Below are positions 59,159 through 64,000 of a DNA stretch of 64,000 nucleotides, piece by piece. The notes under the pieces are model-generated. The model ran no database searches. It had not been told where the DNA came from and was given only the letters and a program-made list of their open reading frames with translations. The stretch comes from Asanoa ishikariensis. GTDB taxonomy: Bacteria > Actinomycetota > Actinomycetes > Mycobacteriales > Micromonosporaceae. A program made the position numbers and the translations under genes. Each line of letters starts with the position of its first letter. Within the stretch, counting starts at the first letter, position 1. The stretch lies in the NCBI RefSeq assembly GCF_900107455.1, contig NZ_FNQB01000001.1, forward strand, positions 1,488,001-1,552,000, written 5' to 3'.

Positions 59159-60070
59159 ATGACGACCATCCGGCCGGGCACACCCGACGACGCGGGTCCC
59201 CTTCTCGCCATTCGCGCCCAGGTTTTCCCCTGGCAGGTCAACACCGTCGGCGGGCTGCGGCACGGCTGGCAGCTCTCGGCGCGCAACGCGAAGGGCGCCC
59301 TGTTCGCGGTCGACGACGAGCACGGCCTGGCCGGCTTCGCCCGTGCCGACCTCAATATCTGGACCTCGGAAGAAGGCGCGGCCGGCACGGCGGTCATCGT
59401 CCGGCCCGACGCGCGCGGCCGGGGGATCGGCACCGCGTTGTTGGCCGCGGCCGAGGAGCACCTGCGCTCGGTCGGCGGGCGCAAGGTGGTCGGCTATGCC
59501 GTCGACGAGCCCGACACGCTGCGGTTCGTCGAGAAGCACGGCTACACGCTCAGCCAGGAAGGGCGCTACCAGCGGCTGCTCCTCGCGGATCTGCCGCCGG
59601 CACCGCCGATCCCGCCTGGTGTCACCATCGCCACGGCCGCCGAGGTCGGCCCGGAGGCGGTGTTCGCCATCGACGTCGAGGCGATGCTCGACGAGCCCTC
59701 CGACACCCCGTTCGACAAGGTCGAATATGATGACTGGTTCGAAGACGTCTGGCAGGGCCCCAACGTCGACCGCGACCTGAGCATCGTCGTCCTGGTCGAC
59801 GGCGAGCCGGCGACGATGACTTACCTCTACGCCGATCGGGAATCCGGGCGCTTCATGTCGACCGGCACCGGCACCCGACGCGCCTACCGGGGCCGTGGCC
59901 TCGCGAAGATCGCCAAATCGGTCGCATTCCGGGCAGCACGGGACGCCGGTTTCACAGCGGGATACACCGGAAACGACGAGGTCAACAAGCCGATGCTGGC
60001 GATCAACGAGTGGCTCGGCTACAAGCCGATCGGCGTCGAGCGCTCGGCTGTCAAGACGCTGGCAGAGTAA
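59159..60070 (+). CDS. Double-domain GNAT acetyltransferase
   Basis: 303 residues with two GNAT domains. The N-terminal one (1-145) has VIVRPDARGRGIGTALLAAA with the acetyl-CoA loop RGRGIGT; the C-terminal one (about 160-303) has GTGTRRAYRGRGLAKIAKSV and the GYTGNDEVNKPMLAINEWLG end. Both loops are intact, unlike many tandem GNATs where one is degenerate. Substrate unknown. TTAGAC precedes the ATG. Confidence 0.88.
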   Translation: MTTIRPGTPDDAGPLLAIRAQVFPWQVNTVGGLRHGWQLSARNAKGALFAVDDEHGLAGFARADLNIWTSEEGAAGTAVIVRPDARGRGIGTALLAAAEEHLRSVGGRKVVGYAVDEPDTLRFVEKHGYTLSQEGRYQRLLLADLPPAPPIPPGVTIATAAEVGPEAVFAIDVEAMLDEPSDTPFDKVEYDDWFEDVWQGPNVDRDLSIVVLVDGEPATMTYLYADRESGRFMSTGTGTRRAYRGRGLAKIAKSVAFRAARDAGFTAGYTGNDEVNKPMLAINEWLGYKPIGVERSAVKTLAE

Positions 60071-60159
60071 CCCGGGCCCGGCGGCGCGGGCCCGGATCCG
60101 GGGTTCGCGCCGGAGGGCCTGGTGATCTTCCTACCGTGGATAACGGGGGGAGATCGGCC

Positions 60160-61248
60160 ATGCTTCGTACTGCCTTGTCCCTCGCGCTCCTGGCACCAGC
60201 GTTGCCTTTCACGGCGGCGCCCGCCGCGGCCCAGCCCGACGCCAGCCAGGTGGACGTGGCGATGACCAGCGACGGAAGCCAGGAAGCCGAGTATCGCGTC
60301 GTGGTGCGCAACCGCACCGAGGCGCACACTGACCTGACGGTCCGGCAGAGTGTGCCGGACGGTGCCCGCGTGACGGCCACGAGCCCGGCACCCGGGCCGG
60401 GCGGTTCGCCCGGTCCGGGGTCGCCGAGCGACCTCGCGTGGCCCGTCCATCTCGGACCGTTCGAGAGCACGACACTGACCGCGACGTTCACGCCGGAACG
60501 CGCCGCGTCGATCTCCGGAGCGGCGTGCGCCTACGTCGGCCTGGCCGATCAGCCGGTCGACTGCTCGGCGTCGGTCTGGACGCCCGCGGACGTCGGCCCG
60601 ACGGCGAGTCAGGAGAACCGGTGGCAGCTCTGGTGGCTGCCGGCACTCGCCACACTGCTGGTCGTCGCGTCCGTCCTGTTCGCCCGGTACGGCTGGCCAC
60701 GCGCGGCGCGGCGGGTCGCGGCGCTCACCGACAAAGGCCGGGCCGGCGTCGCCGTGCTGACCGCGATCGTCCTGCTGGTCGGCCTCGGTGTGCTGGCGGC
60801 GGCGTTGGCGGTTCCGAGACTGGCGTCAACGGCCGCAGGGGCGCAACGCACGCCCGCGTCCGGTTGGCTGGGCCCGGTGGTCACCGGCTCGCTCGGCACA
60901 CCCCTGCGGGAGAGCACGTTCGAGTTCACCGCGTACCGCTTCGCCTGCACTCCGCAAGGTGGCGGGCAACGCTGCACCGCGGTCGTCGGAATGACCAACC
61001 ACAGCGCGGCGCCGGAGTTCTGGCATCCGCACCTGCAACGGCTCGCGTTCGCGGGCAGCGAGCTGGTGGCGACCGACGTGATGGCGACCAGGGCGGCCAA
61101 CGGCGGCCGTGACGTGTTCGACGCGCCGGTGGTGCCCGGGCATCGCCTGTTGGCCCAGCTTTCCTGGTCGTTGCCCGCCGGCGTCGACCCGACCACGCTG
61201 GAACTGCACAGCGGTGCGTTCGCGCAGGGGGTACGGATCAGGGTGTGA
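60160..61248 (+). CDS. Secreted/membrane protein with Ig-like repeat domain, unknown function
   Basis: 362 residues; GGGGGGAG lies before the ATG. Sec signal peptide to about AAA/Q25. Residues 26-145 form a beta-rich domain resembling DUF11-type repeats (EYRVVVRNRTEAHTDLTVRQ), two transmembrane helices follow (WWLPALATLLVVASVLFARY; AVLTAIVLLVGLGVLAAALA), then an outer C-terminal beta domain of about 130 residues with two Cys (FACTPQ, RCTAVV). No known family. Eleven bases overlap the convergent DUF2332 gene. Confidence 0.65.
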   Translation: MLRTALSLALLAPALPFTAAPAAAQPDASQVDVAMTSDGSQEAEYRVVVRNRTEAHTDLTVRQSVPDGARVTATSPAPGPGGSPGPGSPSDLAWPVHLGPFESTTLTATFTPERAASISGAACAYVGLADQPVDCSASVWTPADVGPTASQENRWQLWWLPALATLLVVASVLFARYGWPRAARRVAALTDKGRAGVAVLTAIVLLVGLGVLAAALAVPRLASTAAGAQRTPASGWLGPVVTGSLGTPLRESTFEFTAYRFACTPQGGGQRCTAVVGMTNHSAAPEFWHPHLQRLAFAGSELVATDVMATRAANGGRDVFDAPVVPGHRLLAQLSWSLPAGVDPTTLELHSGAFAQGVRIRV

Positions 61249-62191
61249 CTCCGAACCAGGTCATCGCCTGGCCGTGCGCGCGGGTGTACGCCAGCGGCGT
61301 GCCGTCCAGGGCGAGCACGTTGTGGAATCCGTCGGTCGGTGGCGCGGGCAGGTCGTCGAATCCCAGCACCCAGGGCTCCTCCACGGCCAGCCAATGACCG
61401 GGCAGCCCGCGCACCACCTCGACGAACGCGTCCCGGCGCGGCTGGGGCACCTGGTAGAGAACGGCGCTGTGGACGACCACCAACGTCGCGTCCGCCGGCG
61501 CCTGGGCGGCCAGTGCCGGCAGGTCGTCGACCAGGTCGCCGCGGACGAGCAGCGGCGGGTCGGCGGCGGCCACCGCGACGGCGGCCCGCAGCCGGTCGCG
61601 CCGGTGCTGGTGCTCCGGCCAGATCAGCGCGTCGAGCCAGGCCACGTCGGCCGGCTCCGTCACGTCGAGCGGGTTGAGGTCGAGGCCGGCCCGCCAGACC
61701 ACCTCCGGCAGCGCGGCCGGCACGGTGATGCCGGCGGCGTCGCACTCCAACAGCGGCTCTCCGGAACCGACCACCTGGTCGCCGTAGCGGTACGCGTAGC
61801 GGTCCGGGTGCAGGCAGAGTCCGGCCGACGCACCCACCTCCAGCAGGGCGAGCGGCTGGGGCAGGGCGGCCAGCACGGGCAGCAGCACGGCACACCGGCC
61901 GGCCTCGTTCGTCTGCGTCGCCCGGGAGCGCATCGCCGCCTCGATCGTCGGCCAGTTCGCCAGCACGTACGCCCGGAAGGTGTCCGGTTCCTCGACGGGG
62001 CCGCCGAGCCAGCGCACGACGCCGAAGAGCAGGTTGGGCTGGCGCTTGCCCTCGGGGAGCCGTTCGAGCAGCGCGAGCAACTCCTCATCCGCGGACACTG
62101 TTTCCGCCAACCGTTCGTAGGCGGGTGAGACGCCGTGCGCCTCACCCGCCGCGAACTTCGCGTACACCGTGGCAGTCGTCATGACCACCAT
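61238..62191 (-). CDS. DUF2332 protein
   Basis: 317 residues, DUF2332-like: YAKFAAGEAHGVSPAYERLA, LLEVGASAGLCLHPDRYAYR (a Gly-rich loop like a methyltransferase SAM site), LDLNPLDVTEPADVAWLDAL and VVHSAVLYQVPQPRRDAFV. The family is a probable class of S-adenosyl-binding or Rossmann proteins of unknown function. ATG 62191, or ATG 62182 (MTTATVYAKF). It starts ten bases after the GH16 gene on the same strand. Confidence 0.87.
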   Translation of the reverse strand: MVVMTTATVYAKFAAGEAHGVSPAYERLAETVSADEELLALLERLPEGKRQPNLLFGVVRWLGGPVEEPDTFRAYVLANWPTIEAAMRSRATQTNEAGRCAVLLPVLAALPQPLALLEVGASAGLCLHPDRYAYRYGDQVVGSGEPLLECDAAGITVPAALPEVVWRAGLDLNPLDVTEPADVAWLDALIWPEHQHRRDRLRAAVAVAAADPPLLVRGDLVDDLPALAAQAPADATLVVVHSAVLYQVPQPRRDAFVEVVRGLPGHWLAVEEPWVLGFDDLPAPPTDGFHNVLALDGTPLAYTRAHGQAMTWFGVTP

Positions 62192-62201
62192 GATCGCGCA
62201 T

Positions 62202-63371
62202 TTAGCAGGCGCCGACGTCCCGCCATTGCGCGGTCCAGCCGGGCTCGGAGCCCTGCGTCCACCAGTTGGCCTGCCACAGGTGCGGCTGGCCCTGCCGGTT
62301 CGGGTGCTTCACCCGCTGGCCCTCGAGGTAGACGGTTCCCCAGTTCCAGGCGGGCGCGCCGGCGCAGTTGGCAGGCGGGTTGGTCGGGTTCTGCGTCGGC
62401 GGGTTGGTCGGGTTCTGCGTGGGTGGGTTGGTGGGGTTCTGGGTCGGCGGGTTGGTCGGGCAGTTGCCGTTGCCGACCGTGTCGGTGTGCGCCGTCCCGG
62501 CCGAGCGCAGCCCGGACACCCGGGTGGCGACCTGCGCCGGCGTCAACGCCTCGCTGCCCGCGTAGTAGAGCCAGTCGACCTGCTGGTTGTAGACCGCGCG
62601 GCCGCCGGTGTGGGTGGCCAGGTCGATGAACCACAGGTTGAAGTTGATCGACATGTTGGTCTCGGGGTAGTACTGGTCACCGTGGTCGGCCACCTGCACG
62701 CCGTCGACGTAGTACTTGACCCGCCCGGCCGACACGTTGAACTGGAGGTTGTGCCAGCCGTTGAAGCTCTGCCGCTGCTCGGTGTGGGTGTTGACGGCCT
62801 GCCAGGGCTCGTTCTGGTAGGTCTCCCAGGTGGTCTGGTAGAAGATCGGGCCCTGCTCGCCCCACCCACCGTTGGGTAGGTACTCGAAGTCGATCTCGCC
62901 GTAGTTCGGGTCGAGCGGCCGGTCCAGCGGAGTGATGGTGAAGAACGTCTCTACCAGGTGGTCGCCGTCGTTGCCGGACACCGGTGCGTCCGCGAACTTC
63001 ACGCGGGCGGCGTACGTGCCTTCGAAGAACTTGCGGTGGTGCAGCATCTCGGCGTGCGACGTGCCGCCGGCCGTGCCGTCGGTGGCGGCGGCCAACTGGA
63101 GCACCTTCTGGCCGTCGACGGTCGGGAACGTGACGTTGGATGCCGGCCAGGACGCGCCGGGCACCCCGGGGCCGCCCGAGTTGGTGCGGACGGTCCAGTT
63201 GCGCGCGGCGATCGCCGGGTCACTCGACGACGAGTAGGTGAAGTCGTCGAACAGTGCGCCGCACGGGGCGGCCGAGGCAGGGCCGGCGGCGCTCACCACG
63301 GCGATGCCGGCGACGGCGGCCAGCAGGCCGGCGGCCGCCGCCCCTCCTAAGAGCTTGGGAACACGGGACAT
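62202..63371 (-). CDS. Secreted GH16-family glycanase with C-terminal chitin-binding module
   Basis: 389 residues from ATG 63371 with GAGGAGG six bases upstream. Signal peptide to AAGPASA. Catalytic domain about 40-280 with the GH16 motif GEIDFEYL (E-x-D-x-E acid/base and nucleophile). A Pro/Thr/Asn linker (NPPTQNPT repeats) joins a CBM5/12 module (about 340-389; WNWGTVYLEGQRV, LWQANWWTQGSEP, WRDVGAC). It should cut a beta-1,3- or mixed-linked glucan while held on chitin or cellulose. 78 bases downstream of the ABC permease gene on the same strand. Confidence 0.92.
   Translation of the reverse strand: MSRVPKLLGGAAAAGLLAAVAGIAVVSAAGPASAAPCGALFDDFTYSSSSDPAIAARNWTVRTNSGGPGVPGASWPASNVTFPTVDGQKVLQLAAATDGTAGGTSHAEMLHHRKFFEGTYAARVKFADAPVSGNDGDHLVETFFTITPLDRPLDPNYGEIDFEYLPNGGWGEQGPIFYQTTWETYQNEPWQAVNTHTEQRQSFNGWHNLQFNVSAGRVKYYVDGVQVADHGDQYYPETNMSINFNLWFIDLATHTGGRAVYNQQVDWLYYAGSEALTPAQVATRVSGLRSAGTAHTDTVGNGNCPTNPPTQNPTNPPTQNPTNPPTQNPTNPPANCAGAPAWNWGTVYLEGQRVKHPNRQGQPHLWQANWWTQGSEPGWTAQWRDVGAC
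62374..62460. repeat. 24-base tandem repeat in the glycanase linker
   Basis: Three full and one partial 24-base units from 62374, encoding the NPTNPPTQ linker repeats in frame. Such arrays change length by slippage. Confidence 0.85.
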
Positions 63372-63449
63372 GAGCTTCCTCCTCAAAGGACAGAAGCGAA
63401 CAAGGGGGTACACGCACGCCTCTCTGCGCGCGTGATGGAGCCGGGGCGT

Positions 63450-64000
63450 TTACCTGACCGCCCCCGCGGTCAGGCCGGATCTGATTTGCCGTTGGAAGAT
63501 GACGTAGGCGGCCAGCACCGGCAGCATCGCGATCGTGAGGCCGGCGAACAGGCCGCTCCAGTCGGAGCGATAGCCCTGGCTCACCGACAGCGCGGCGAGC
63601 CCTTGTGCGAGCACGTAGCGGTCCGGGTCCGGGTTGAGCACGAGCGGCAGCAGGTACTGGTTCCACAGGCCCAGGAAGTTGAAGATGGCGACGGTGACGA
63701 GGCCGGGGCGGGCGAGCGGGAGCATCACCCGGAAGAACACGCCCCAGTGCGAGCAGCCGTCCAGGAACGCGGCCTCGGCGAGCGCCGTCGGCAGCGTGCG
63801 GAAGAACGCGTGCAGGAAGAAGATGGTGAACGGCAGCGCGTACGCGGTGTAGACCAGGATCAGCCCGGGGTACGTGCCGAGCAGGCCGAGCTGCTTGACC
63901 ACGAAGAACAGCGGCACGAGGGCCAGGAACACCGGGAACAGCATGCCGGCGACGAAGCCGAAGTAGAGCAATCGGTTGCCGCGGAACGGATAGCGAGCCA
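63450..64000 (-). CDS. Carbohydrate ABC transporter permease (MalG-like), N-terminus outside window
   Basis: The frame enters from base 64000 and ends at 63450; about 183 residues are visible. The fragment holds the inner-membrane helices FGFVAGMLFPVFLALVPLFF and ILVYTAYALPFTIFFLHAFF and the EAA loop EAAFLDGCSHWGVFFRVMLP that docks on the ATPase. This is the MalG/UgpE-type second permease of a sugar importer; the first permease and binding protein should lie upstream. Sugar-import genes followed by a glycanase gene suggest a glucan-use locus. Confidence 0.9.
   Translation of the reverse strand, partial: ARYPFRGNRLLYFGFVAGMLFPVFLALVPLFFVVKQLGLLGTYPGLILVYTAYALPFTIFFLHAFFRTLPTALAEAAFLDGCSHWGVFFRVMLPLARPGLVTVAIFNFLGLWNQYLLPLVLNPDPDRYVLAQGLAALSVSQGYRSDWSGLFAGLTIAMLPVLAAYVIFQRQIRSGLTAGAVR

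Overview
The window is a high-GC, gene-dense actinobacterial chromosome segment. AfsR/SARP and MocR regulators, an ECF42 sigma factor with a DGPF partner, many GTG starts, leaderless-looking promoters, a DUF1918 protein and secreted Tat/Sec hydrolases all fit a filamentous or soil actinomycete. Two intergenic palindromes (26318-26487 and 43640-43687) look, from memory, like repeats of Micromonosporaceae, so that family is the best guess; nothing here proves genus.

Layout. 1-2140: an AT-richer accessory patch on the minus strand, next to the 3' end of a tRNA-Ala(GGC). It holds the start of a STAND-type P-loop NTPase and, just upstream and translationally coupled, a small two-helix membrane protein; both carry the same short beta-type motif. 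2292-11089: mostly housekeeping and metabolic genes (YqgE, MTA phosphorylase, lipoprotein, agmatinase-like enzyme, metallo-hydrolase, VOC protein, DUF2071, EcsC-like) and a PD-(D/E)XK-like protein. 11251-23587: an AfsR-type regulator, a sugar-nucleotide dehydratase, a GntR regulator, and two NarL-type two-component systems, one feeding an MMPL transporter. 23661-30857: ECF42/DGPF module with its promoter, a cysteine-rich copper-binding four-helix protein, a PadR-monooxygenase-exporter module, DUF1918 and a membrane-dipeptidase homologue.

31190-38671: a three-gene overlapping operon encoding an OB-fold membrane protein, a flotillin and a giant DUF3686 AAA ATPase. 38770-43623: Tat-exported amidohydrolase, serine hydrolase, and a secreted protein with two tandem glycerophosphodiesterase domains. 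43688-49270: a six-gene overlapping stressosome operon (RsbR, RsbS, RsbT, an RsbT-RsbX fusion, a hybrid kinase, and a REC-GAF-SpoIIE phosphatase), divergent from an ADP-ribosylglycohydrolase. 50453-62191: secreted trypsin-like protease, BBE-like oxidase with a divergent MocR regulator, two PH-domain membrane proteins, a third two-component pair, acetyltransferases and DUF2332. 62202-64000: a secreted GH16 glycanase with a chitin-binding module next to a sugar ABC permease that runs off the window.

Most interesting: the motif-sharing NTPase/membrane pair, the long hairpin at 26318-26487 whose mismatches are nearly all wobble-compatible on one strand, the flotillin/DUF3686 operon, the stressosome operon with its fusion phosphatase and hybrid kinase, and the exact ECF42 promoter signature before the DGPF gene. 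Many gene ends and starts overlap by 1-17 bases.
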